Shown here: one piece after another, positions 1 through 8,400 of the stretch
How the letters are laid out: the number at the start of each line of letters is the position of its first letter
Numbering within the stretch: the stretch's first letter is position 1
NCBI GenBank assembly: GCA_042090785.1
Contig: JBELIP010000012.1
Location: forward strand, 1 to 64,000
Length of the DNA stretch: 64,000 bases
From: UBA7434 sp042090785
Lineage (GTDB): Bacteria; Pseudomonadota; Gammaproteobacteria; Pseudomonadales; UBA7434
Direction of reading: 5' to 3'
Notes under the pieces: model-generated
The model's database searches: none
Seen by the model: only the letters and a program-made list of their open reading frames with translations
What the model was told of the DNA's origin: nothing
Program-made: the position numbers and the translations under genes

Positions 1-55
1 AGAACCGATGGCAGAGTGCTGACGGACGCGGGTTCAATTCCCGCCGTCTCCACCA
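1..55 (+). ncRNA. ssrA: tmRNA (ssrA), 3' end only
   Basis: This is the 3' end of transfer-messenger RNA, which rescues stalled ribosomes with SmpB. The T-arm GGACGCGGGTTCAATTCCC, the following acceptor strand and the terminal CCA at 53-55 closely match the end of Escherichia coli ssrA. An ordinary tRNA is less likely because no anticodon arm fits the visible upstream bases. The 5' acceptor half, the tag-peptide reading frame and the pseudoknots lie outside the window, so this is a partial gene. An intrinsic terminator follows directly. Confidence 0.82.
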
Positions 56-57
56 AA

Positions 58-96
58 TAAAAAAGGCCAGCCTTATAAAAGGTTGGCCTTTTTTGT
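58..96 (+). terminator. Intrinsic terminator of ssrA
   Basis: A GC-rich hairpin with arms around AAGGCCAGCC and GGTTGGCCTT (one G-T pair) and a loop of about eight bases is followed by a run of T. It starts three bases after the tmRNA CCA end and would terminate ssrA transcription. Confidence 0.85.
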
Positions 97-192
97 GAGC
101 CATGATTTATTGAATAAGTACTACGGCAATCAATATGGGCTTATAGATATTCCAAAACAAGCTCACAATGTAGAACTTTTAAATTATTACAT

Positions 193-1269
193 TCAATCAC
201 CAAGCAAAATTTTAAATAATGGAGGGTTAATATAGTAGTTGTTAACGCCTAATTTATTTTTAATAAGAAAGTTATGACTCACTAGCTGCTCTAAATACTT
301 CGATGCCGTTACACGGCTTACCTGAAGGTCTTTCATAACAAAGTCAATTTTTGTATACGGGTACTTGAACATATTGTTGAGTAAATCTTGGCTATATATT
401 TTGGGTAGCTCAGACCTTAAACGGTACTTGTAATTCATCATCAGTTTTTTAATTTCAGCAATAAGCTTGGTCGTTTCTAGTGATGTTTCCTCTACCCCCT
501 TTAACATAAAGATTAGCCAAGGCTCCCAATTACCACTTTCCCTAACATTTTGAAGTTGCCCGTAATATTCAGCTTTATTAGTTATGATATAGCGACTCAA
601 ATAGAGAATCGGGATGTCCAGCAAACCTTTTGCAACTAAGTACAGAATATTGATGATGCGCCCAGTTCTTCCATTACCATCATAGAATGGATGAATACTC
701 TCAAGCTGATGATGGATTATCGCCATCTTCACTAATGGATCTAAAGGTGAAAGATCATCAGTATTAATATAAGTGACAAGATTACTCGTGAGTGCCTCTA
801 TTTGAACTGCATCTTGCGGAGGGGTGTAAACTACCTCGCCTGTTTTTTCGTTTTTAAGATCGGTACCTGGTAGCTTTCGTAAGCCAGCCCTGTTTTTTTC
901 AAGAGACTCCTGAATATCCAGAATATCTATTAAGCGAATAATGCTATTTTTTCTTACTTGACCAAAGCCTGTACGCAAAGCCAACGAATAATTCCTAACC
1001 TCTTTAGCCGCTGGATTTTTTATATAGCTTCCAAACAAATTGGCTTTATATAACTCATCATGTGTCGTGACAATATTCTCAACCGCAGAACTGTCTTTTG
1101 CTTCTTGTAGCGTTAAAGCACTAATCAAAATAGCTTCATTAGGTATACTTTGCGCTGCCCCCTTTAACTCAGCCAAGCGCCGGCTTGCAACATTACATTG
1201 CTTAAGCACAGCGACAGTCTCTAAATTAGCTTCATCAGGCAAGGGAAGCAGTGGAACTTGGTACGGCAT
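193..1269 (-). CDS. Fic family protein (adenylyltransferase) with C-terminal winged helix
   Basis: Fic enzymes transfer AMP (sometimes other phosphate groups) from a nucleotide to a hydroxyl side chain of a target protein. The catalytic motif HPFYDGNGRTGR is complete at about residues 193-204, including the catalytic His and the phosphate-binding loop. An N-terminal inhibitory-helix motif, SSAVEN at residues 60-65, fits (S/T)xxxE(G/N), so the protein should be self-inhibited (class II type). The last 70 or so residues look like a winged helix (VSRVTASKYLEQL). The ATG at 1269 was chosen because GGAGGAT lies just upstream and family members start with a similar MPYQ sequence. A longer frame to 1359 would run through an operator-like palindrome. 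About 359 residues, family-typical. The target is unknown. It lies downstream of ssrA in an accessory region. Confidence 0.88.
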   Translation of the reverse strand: MPYQVPLLPLPDEANLETVAVLKQCNVASRRLAELKGAAQSIPNEAILISALTLQEAKDSSAVENIVTTHDELYKANLFGSYIKNPAAKEVRNYSLALRTGFGQVRKNSIIRLIDILDIQESLEKNRAGLRKLPGTDLKNEKTGEVVYTPPQDAVQIEALTSNLVTYINTDDLSPLDPLVKMAIIHHQLESIHPFYDGNGRTGRIINILYLVAKGLLDIPILYLSRYIITNKAEYYGQLQNVRESGNWEPWLIFMLKGVEETSLETTKLIAEIKKLMMNYKYRLRSELPKIYSQDLLNNMFKYPYTKIDFVMKDLQVSRVTASKYLEQLVSHNFLIKNKLGVNNYYINPPLFKILLGD

Positions 1270-1295
1270 ACATCCTCCAAACGATATAAGTGCCA

Positions 1296-1316
1296 ATATA
1301 AACAAATTGTTTATAT
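1296..1316. promoter_or_regulatory. Perfect 10-1-10 palindrome upstream of fic
   Basis: Arm ATATAAACAA is followed by one base and its exact reverse complement. It lies 27 bases ahead of the chosen fic start codon, where an operator overlapping the promoter would sit. Because the Fic protein carries a winged-helix C-terminus, autoregulation is a plausible inference. No regulator family could be assigned from the sequence alone. Confidence 0.5.
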
Positions 1317-1594
1317 ATCTTAGCCTATATGCATAGAAAATGGAAAAATCTATACACATGGTTATTTATCAACAGAATCAAGGCAAGCCAATTGTAGTTT
1401 TAAATAATCACACCCATTTAAACAGCTCGAAAAAAACCATCCTTGCTGCGCCTCTATCCAGCCCTTTTTAAGGCTACAAGCCCCTTGCAATGCGGGATAA
1501 GATCATTCATATTCCACCCATTCACAGTGCTTAATATTATGAACCGTATGCACTTTTCCATTTAGCAACCTTTACCTTTGAGTTCTTAGTATTC

Positions 1595-2056
1595 ATGAAT
1601 CAATCAGCTACCAGCAAAACACTTCAAAATGCCGAGGCCATGTGCCGCGAAGCTGGTGTAAAGCTAACCGATAAGCGTAAAAGAGCTTTATCACTGCTTC
1701 TGGATGCGCCCGCCCCTATTTCGGCCTACGAACTTATCGATGCCTATAAGAACCAGTACCAAGAATCGCTTACCGCCATGTCTGCTTACCGTATGCTCAA
1801 CTTTCTTGTTGATGAAATGCTCGCCCATAAATTGCAATCAGTGAATAAATACACCGCTTGTGAGCATATTAATTGCAGCCATGCGCACGAACTGCCCCAA
1901 TTCCTTATTTGCGATAACTGCCAATCGGTATCCGAAGCCGGCATTAAAAAAGACACCCTCAAAAAACTGAAATCCGATGTGATTGAAACCGGTTTTATCC
2001 TTAATAATCAACAGCTTGAATTGCATGGTGTCTGTAATAACTGCCAATCTGCGTAA
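1595..2056 (+). CDS. zur: Fur-family zinc uptake regulator Zur
   Basis: A 153-residue Fur-superfamily repressor. The N-terminal winged helix contains VKLTDKRKRAL and a recognition-helix region TAMSAYRMLNFL. The C-terminal dimerisation and metal domain has two CxxC pairs, in FLICDNCQSV and GVCNNCQSA, which form the structural zinc site. The sequence matches E. coli Zur best in the block from ISAYELIDAY to FICDxC, and the MFICDRC-like strand supports Zur over Fur or PerR. It is expected to repress zinc-uptake and zinc-sparing genes when zinc is sufficient. The downstream gene encodes a secreted protein resembling a Zur-controlled family, and a candidate operator lies between the two. Confidence 0.82.
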   Translation: MNQSATSKTLQNAEAMCREAGVKLTDKRKRALSLLLDAPAPISAYELIDAYKNQYQESLTAMSAYRMLNFLVDEMLAHKLQSVNKYTACEHINCSHAHELPQFLICDNCQSVSEAGIKKDTLKKLKSDVIETGFILNNQQLELHGVCNNCQSA

Positions 2057-2162
2057 GCTTCTGTAAGCTGGTATTCGCCAGCCCTCGCTCAATCCGTCCA
2101 CCCCCCAACACCAAGCAAAAAACAAAAATATCCCCACACAATAAAATGTTCATATTTCGTAC

Positions 2163-2196
2163 TTGTATCACATAAATGATATGTTGTATCACATCT
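2163..2196. promoter_or_regulatory. Candidate Zur operator region
   Basis: The 11-base word TTGTATCACAT occurs twice, at 2163-2173 and 2184-2194, and is interleaved with AAATGATAT so that TGATA and TATCA form an inverted repeat. The half-sites AAATG and TATCACAT resemble the two ends of the E. coli znu operator, but the spacing is about two bases longer than in that site. The location, between zur and the next gene, fits a Zur-controlled promoter. This is an inference from resemblance only. Confidence 0.35.
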
Positions 2197-2344
2197 GAAT
2201 TGAGTGATTATGTAAGCCGTTATATGCCATGGATAGCGTTTTCTAAAAAGGCCTTGCAGCAAAACACCAAAATAAGAATGGGTCCGCCTCCGATACTTCT
2301 CGCAGTTTGAACCAAAAAATATTAACCAATAAAAGGTATTTATC

Positions 2345-3195
2345 ATGATAAACAAAATAGTTGTAGCCGCATTTTTAGGGGTATTCGCTACCTCTGCGTA
2401 CGCAGAACCACACGCACATGCTGGTGATGTCGATTCGGTTTTTGAAGATGGCGTTATTGCTGTAGAAACCGGTATTGCATTAACCAACGGCGGTTTTCTT
2501 TTTGAGACTGAATTTGGTGAACTAGGCAACCCATACGGTACCGATGAGCCAGGCTTTGTTTTAGATGACGGCAGTTTTAGCAGCGGCAACGTTTTAGGCT
2601 TTGAAGTACAAAGCGTTTTAAATTTTTGGGATGGTGTTAGCTGGGAAGCCACAGGCTCAGACAGCGTTTCATTAATAGATACTTTAGATGAAACAACCAT
2701 CGTTTCTGCTACAGGAATCGTAAACCCTGTTGGCATTATTGACGAAGCCGATGCTGAAGGTGGCGTTCATACACACATCGATTTTGCTATCAACGAATCT
2801 GCAGCAACTGGCGCTTACTTAGTTGAGCTTGTACTAAAAGGATTTACTGACGCAACGTTAACTAATAGCTTTACTGCATCGGATTCAATTTTTATTGCAT
2901 TTAACTATGGGCTCGATGAAGAAGCTTATGAGTTATCAGTAGATGCANNNNNNNNNNNNNNNNNNNNNNNNNNNNNNNNNNNNNNNNNNNNNNNNNNNNN
3001 NNNNNNNNNNNNNNNNNNNNNNNNNNNNNNNNNNNNNNNNNNNNNNNTATTGCATTTAACTATGGGCTCGATGAAGAAGCTTATGAGTTATCAGTAGATG
3101 CATTAGGTATTTCTGAGGTACCGGTTCCAGCTGCTTGGTTATTCCTAGCTTCAGGATTAGGTGCATTAGTTTTAGGTCGCCGCGCTAAAGCGTAA
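2345..3195 (+). CDS. Secreted VPLPA-CTERM-type protein, resembling the Zur-repressed all3515 family (interrupted by assembly gap)
   Basis: The protein starts with a signal peptide (MINKIVVAAFLGVFATSAYA) and continues with a His/Asp-rich stretch EPHAHAGDVDSVFEDG. A second His cluster, GVHTHIDFAINESAATGAY, occurs near residue 140. It ends with VPVPAAWLFLASGLGALVLG and then RR, a VPLPA-CTERM/PEP-CTERM-like exosortase signal: Pro motif, hydrophobic helix, Arg cluster. The reading frame is cut by 100 N at 2948-3047, but the flanks share an exact 55-base overlap. Collapsing that overlap gives one intact frame of about 231 residues ending at 3195. Resemblance to the all3515-type Zur-repressed PEP-CTERM family is from memory and was not tested. 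Neighbourhood with zur supports a zinc-starvation role. Confidence 0.72.
2893..3102. repeat. Assembly gap (100 N) flanked by an exact 55-bp direct duplication
   Basis: Bases 2893-2947 and 3048-3102 are identical over 55 bases and flank exactly 100 N at 2948-3047. This is what results when two contigs sharing a k-mer-length end overlap are joined by a fixed-length gap. The true sequence probably contains one copy and no gap, which restores the open frame of the surrounding gene. Confidence 0.85.
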
Positions 3196-3203
3196 GTGAC
3201 TTT

Positions 3204-3227
3204 AAAAAGCTGAATCTTCAGCTTTTT
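3204..3227. terminator. Bidirectional-type intrinsic terminator after the VPLPA-CTERM gene
   Basis: An 11-base arm AAAAAGCTGAA, a two-base centre and the exact reverse complement TTCAGCTTTTT start eight bases after the stop codon. In practice the outermost pairs form the A/T tracts of a standard intrinsic terminator. Confidence 0.8.
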
Positions 3228-3978
3228 AACATTAGTATTTGAAATTCGCAACGCCAACGAAGCTGGTATTAGCAGTGCGATAACGGGCGCCTGCGACACG
3301 ACTAACATCACCCTAGACGACAACCACATACACCATATTTATGGCGAAAAATATGTTGGCGGTATACGCATGATGGGGGTGAGTAATTTATTAGTACGCA
3401 ACAATCATCTACACAATATTTTTAGCCAGCAATCATCCGAAGATAAAGTGTTGGTCACTAATGGTCGCGGCCTCAGTAATATTTTAATTGAGAACAATCA
3501 ATTCGCAACTTTAGATACTGGCGTGGCAATTAATGCACAGGGGCTAGGCAGCAGTACATTTTCATTAGAGCGACAAGAAACCGTGTCAGGCATTCAGCTT
3601 GCGAATAATGTTTTTAATCATGTTGTTAATGCCATTAATTTACACACGACAATATCAGACAGCTCTTCAAGCGATAAAGTAATGACGGGCTTATTTTCTG
3701 ACATGGATATTTATGGCAATATTTTTGACCAAGTGAATTCAGCATTAGCCCTCGACACAGGAAGCAGCCTATACCCATCAGAAAGTGTTTGTGTATTTAA
3801 CAATACCATTATCAATACGCTTTCGTCTTCGCTAGTATTAACCGGCGCACGTGATATAGAAATATTTAATAATATATTTCTTATGCCACAAAGCAGCATA
3901 TTAGAAACCAACACTGCCACCGCCGATGATTCCGAAGCGTTACTCGCCGCTGGCGTTTTAATTATGTCGGGGCCTTAA
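3214..3978 (+). pseudogene. 5'-truncated right-handed parallel beta-helix protein fragment
   Basis: The reading frame is open from 3214, inside the preceding terminator, and carries beta-helix-like repeats well before the first Met at 3370 (NITLDDNHIHHIYGEKYVGG), so the visible start is not the original one. Repeated strands such as NLLVRNNHLHNIF, NILIENNQF, GIQLANNVFNHV, DMDIYGNIFDQV and DIEIFNNIF form coils typical of pectate-lyase-like or NosD-like repeat domains. No signal peptide, catalytic site or C-terminal domain remains, and the frame ends abruptly with GVLIMSGP. It is probably the remnant of a larger secreted protein. A joining error near the assembly gap is the alternative. Starting translation at the ATG at 3370 would give about 202 residues. 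Confidence 0.6.
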
Positions 3979-4028
3979 CCAGGGGCTTAACCAGGGGCTC
4001 AACCAAAGCCAAACAATACCAACACTAC

Positions 4029-4940
4029 TTACTTTTTCGGCCCAGGGAAAAATCGATTCGTTGTTGCTTGATACGCTTTATAATCGGGTCGTCTTTGCAC
4101 AGAATAATATTCCGCTGGCACTGCACCTGTATAATAAACCAATGTCGTATACATCATTCGCGATGCATAAATTAAACCGCAACCTAGCAACAACCAAACA
4201 GGCAATGACTCGCTGCTATATAACGCAAACCATGACGGTATAGACGCTATAATTAAACCGTTCCACACCATCCACTCGGAAAAATAATTAGGGTGACGGC
4301 TATACTTCCACAAACCAACATTGCACACGCGATTCTTTTGTCCGGATTTTTTCATTGCGCTTAAAAAAGCATATTTTTGATTATCCGCCACCGACTCAAA
4401 TACAAACGCAGCTAACCAAATTAACAAACCTATTACCTCAAGCACAGAAATGCTTTTACTAGGATTAGAGGCAATAACAAAAGCCGGCATAGCTAAAAAC
4501 GAGGCGTTCGCCAAACCTTGTAATATACCCTCAACCTGCATATTCAATTTTATATTTGTCTTTCCTGCATCTTGCCAACGGCGCTTTTGGTATTCATAAC
4601 GTGGTAACTCTTTCTTTAATATTCCTGCCTTCCACATTTTTATTGCGCCTAATCCCATACGGCCGCCAGCAAAAACATATGCCGCACTCACAGCAGCTAC
4701 TCGACCAGTTTCACCAACACTAAAAAACAATGTTAGAAAACCAATTAACACTAAGCCCCAAGGCCAGCCGATATCAACATATGACATGCGGCCTGTTAAT
4801 GCTGTTGGGATACAAACAACCAAAGCAAACAACAGCAACTGTAATAAACCGTTAGTTAACCCAAGAAAAAATAACTCGCTACTTAACATTAACAATAGCC
4901 AGCCAAACACAAAGGGGAATAACGGAGACATATACCTCAT
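4029..4940 (-). CDS. DUF1295 / steroid 5-alpha-reductase-like integral membrane protein
   Basis: A polytopic membrane protein of about 303 residues with several hydrophobic helices. It carries the conserved block NVGLWKYSRHPNYFSEWMVWNG near residue 215 followed by a C-terminal RRPDYKAYQATTNRFFPGPKK, the hallmark of the DUF1295 branch of the isoprenylcysteine methyltransferase / 5-alpha-reductase fold. Family members act on lipid-like substrates with NAD(P)H or S-adenosylmethionine, but the substrate here is unknown. The ATG at 4940 was chosen because AAAGG lies upstream at good spacing; an ATG at 4970 is also in frame. It stands alone on the minus strand between a pseudogene and the glucan locus. 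Confidence 0.72.
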   Translation of the reverse strand: MRYMSPLFPFVFGWLLLMLSSELFFLGLTNGLLQLLLFALVVCIPTALTGRMSYVDIGWPWGLVLIGFLTLFFSVGETGRVAAVSAAYVFAGGRMGLGAIKMWKAGILKKELPRYEYQKRRWQDAGKTNIKLNMQVEGILQGLANASFLAMPAFVIASNPSKSISVLEVIGLLIWLAAFVFESVADNQKYAFLSAMKKSGQKNRVCNVGLWKYSRHPNYFSEWMVWNGLIIASIPSWFALYSSESLPVWLLLGCGLIYASRMMYTTLVYYTGAVPAEYYSVQRRPDYKAYQATTNRFFPGPKK

Positions 4941-5403
4941 AGGTTTACCTTTTATTATTTTTAATACCATTTTATGCGCTATTTTGGCGCGCTTTACACA
5001 GGACTACAGCATCGAAATATTTACCAAATATGCATTTTTTAAACATATTAACTCTGTGAATAACGCTAACTGACTATATCACCCCGTGAAGATAATCCCT
5101 TTTATAGATCATCCATAGTAGATAGACAAAATTAGCCGTTTTTCCCTTTCCAGCCTATCTTAATGACGGGACAACCTGTCGTTTTTTAGTCAATTATTGA
5201 TCAAATATACAGCTTGTCAGGCTCTCTAACTAGCGAAATGATAAGCCTACCATTACAATGGCGCGCCATTTTTAATGGGTTAGGCTAAAAGCCAATATTA
5301 AGATCATTAACTAACATAAAATAAATGCAGCATATTAGAGTGCATTTAACAGCGATATCAGCGCGTGCTACGGCGCTACTCACATAACTGGATTAAGTTT
5401 AAA
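4941..5403. other. Intergenic region with a 14-bp palindrome ahead of the phosphorylase gene
   Basis: No gene is visible in this stretch. It separates two divergent genes and should hold both promoters. The clearest element is the perfect palindrome AATGGCGCGCCATT at 5257-5270, about 135 bases before the phosphorylase ATG. It has the size and symmetry of a LacI- or GntR-type operator, but no regulator gene lies in the window to pair with it. Confidence 0.4.
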
Positions 5404-8400
5404 ATGACACAGAAACATATACATTTAGGTAAACAACTTCGACATAACGCTATTAATGAGGTCACCGGTCAGTACGTTAATCTAGACGGCGAAGTGTTCT
5501 ACCAAATCGCTAACTACGATCACATGAAAGACTTTTTTATTAGTGTTGTTAGTGACTCAAACCATTGGTTATTTATTTCTACTCGCGGCGGTCTCTCGGC
5601 TGGCCGTATTAACCCTGATAATGCGATTTTCCCTTATTACTCTGATGACAAAATCAGCGATGGCTCGGCATATACCGGCAGCCGCACGTTAGCCTTAGTC
5701 ACTAGCGATAATAAAACCTCATTATGGGAGCCCTTCTCTGAGCAGTACGATGGCATTTATAACATTACTCGTAACCTGTATAAAAACGTTATTGGCGACA
5801 AATTAATTTTTGAAGAAATTAATCACGACCTTGCAGTCACTTTCCGTTATGCATGGCGTACATCTGATAAATTTGGTTTTGTTAAAAGCTCAACGTTAAG
5901 CAATAACAGCGATTCGGCGGTTAACATTGAAATTGTCGATGGTATTGAAAACCTCTTACCTTATGGTGTTGAGCCTGATGTTCAAAATTCATTAAGCTGC
6001 TTAGTCGATGCTTATAAGAAAAATGAATTACAAGCTGATTCTGGTCTTGGTCTTTACACTATGAGCTCGATTCTTGTTGATCGCGCCGAGCCGAGTGAAG
6101 CGTTATCAGCAACGACTGTTTGGTCAACCGGCCTTAACAACGCTAAAAAGCTAATTTCGTCTATTCAACTTGATCGCTTCCGTCAGGGTTTAGATTTAGA
6201 GCAAGAAACAGATGTTCGTGCCCGTCGCGGCGCATACTTTGTTAATGCTGAAATTGATCTTGCCGCTGAAAGTGAAAAATCTTGGAGCATTGTTGCCGAT
6301 ATTAACCAAGGCCCTGCCGACGTTAAAAACCTCATTGCCTTCTTAGACGCTGATAGCAATATCGCAGCAGAAATTGAAGCTGACATTGCGCTTGGCTCCA
6401 AAAACCTTTCCCGCATTGTTGGTGTCTCTGACGGTTTACAAGTCACTGAAGATAAACTGAGCGCTAACCATCACTTCTCTAACGTTTTATTTAATGTTAT
6501 GCGCGGTGGTTTATTTGTCGATAACTATGAAGTGCCTAAGTCTGACCTGATTAACTTTGTTAAAGGCTTTAACCGCAAAATATTTTCGCAGTTCGAAAAC
6601 TTTTTTAACGGCCTTGATAACACTTTTCACTACAGTGATTTAATTCAAGCCGCTACTGAACAAGGCGATGCAGGTCTACAACGCTTATGTTTTGAGTACT
6701 TACCGCTATCCTTTAGCCGTCGTCATGGCGACCCTTCACGACCGTGGAATAAGTTTTCGATTAACGTTAAAAAAGAAGATGGCTCGCAGTTACTGGATTT
6801 CCAAGGTAACTGGCGTGATATTTTCCAAAACTGGGAAGCGTTAAGCTTTTCTATTCCAAACTTTATTGAAAGCATGATTTGTAAGTTCGTTAACGCAAGT
6901 ACTGCTGATGGCTATAACCCTTACCGTATCACTAAGTCAGGTATCGACTGGGAAAAATCAGACCCAAGTGATCCATGGGCGAATATCGGTTACTGGGGTG
7001 ACCACCAAATTATTTATTTACAAAAGTTTTTAGAGTTTTCTAACGACTATCACCCAGGCACTTTAAGTAACTTTTTAACGCAAGATTTATTTTGTTATGC
7101 CAACTTGCCTTACCGCATTAAAGGCTACCAAGATCTGCTAAAAGATCCGCATAACACCATTGATTACGATGATGATGTCGAATTATTAATTGACCAACGG
7201 GTTGAAAAAGTTGGCGCCGATGGCCGATTAGTTTGGGATAACCAAGGGTCAGTTTATAACGTTAACCTAACAGAAAAATTATTAGTCACTGTTTTAGCTA
7301 AATTGTCTAACCTTATTCCTGAAGGCGGCATTTGGATGAACACCCAACGCCCCGAGTGGAACGATGCAAACAATGCATTGGTTGGCTTTGGTGTCTCCAT
7401 GGTTACGCTTTATTACACGCGTCGCTACCAACAGTACTTGCTCGATTTATTCTCGGCGGTAGATTTCGACGAGGTATCGGTATCTCAAGAAGTAGCAGAT
7501 TTATTAGCGTCGATTCACAGCACTTTTGAAAGCAATAAACATTTATTAGCTGGCAAAATTAGTGATGCAGATCGTAAGAAAATATTAGACAGCTTAGGTG
7601 TTGCGGCTACAGTTTTCCGCTCTGACATTTACACAAAGAACTTTAGCGGTGATCGCGCCCAAGTTAAAACGTCCGATTTAATTGCATTCTTCGAAACATC
7701 TTTAGAATATATTGACCACACTATTCGTGCCAACCGTCGTGAAGATGGTCTTTACCATGCTTACAACTTAATGACGGCTAGCGAAGATGGTGTAGCAGTT
7801 ACTCATTTATACGAAATGCTCGAAGGCCAAGTGGCTGTATTAAGCTCTGGTTATTTATCGCCAGAAGAATCTTTAGATGTACTGGTTGCGCTTAGAAAAT
7901 CATCTGTCTACACCGCACGCCAGCACACATACTTGCTTTACCCTGATCGTGAGTTAACACGCTTTGTCGATAAAAATATTATTCCAAGCGAGCAAGTTGA
8001 TCGCTCTGAGTTACTAAAGACTCTGCTAAGCGATGGTGATACTTCGTTAATCGAAGCAGACACTCAAGGTGGTTACCACTTTAATGGCGGCTTTAATAAC
8101 GTTGATAGCGCTAAAGCGGCTATGCAATCACTTAAAGCAGACGGTTATGAAGCACTGGTTGAAAAAGATCAGGTGCTTATTGAAGAAATCTTTGAAGGTA
8201 TTTTCAATCATCGTCAATTTACCGGTCGCTCTGGCGGCATGTACGCCTACGAGGGCTTAGGCTCTATTTACTGGCATATGGTGACTAAATTGTTGCTTGC
8301 AGCACTAGAAAGCTTCCGTAAAGGGGCTGAGCTAGGTACCGATGCAACCGTTATGGGTAAACTGGCCGATTGTTATTTTGATATCCGTGCAGGTATTGGC

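Noticed and set aside
95..235. Plus-strand frame GTG to TAG reading SHDLLNKYYGNQYGLIDIPK after the ssrA terminator
   Set aside because: It begins in the terminator T tract, has no ribosome binding site and runs antisense into the 3' end of fic; possibly a remnant but not supported as a gene.
1838..2736. Long minus-strand frames opposite zur and the VPLPA-CTERM gene
   Set aside because: Shadows of the plus-strand genes; translations lack recognisable domains.
2345..3097. Reading the VPLPA-CTERM gene through the N run as one 250-residue protein
   Set aside because: 100 N is not a multiple of three and the flanking 55-mer is duplicated; the collapsed frame is the better model.
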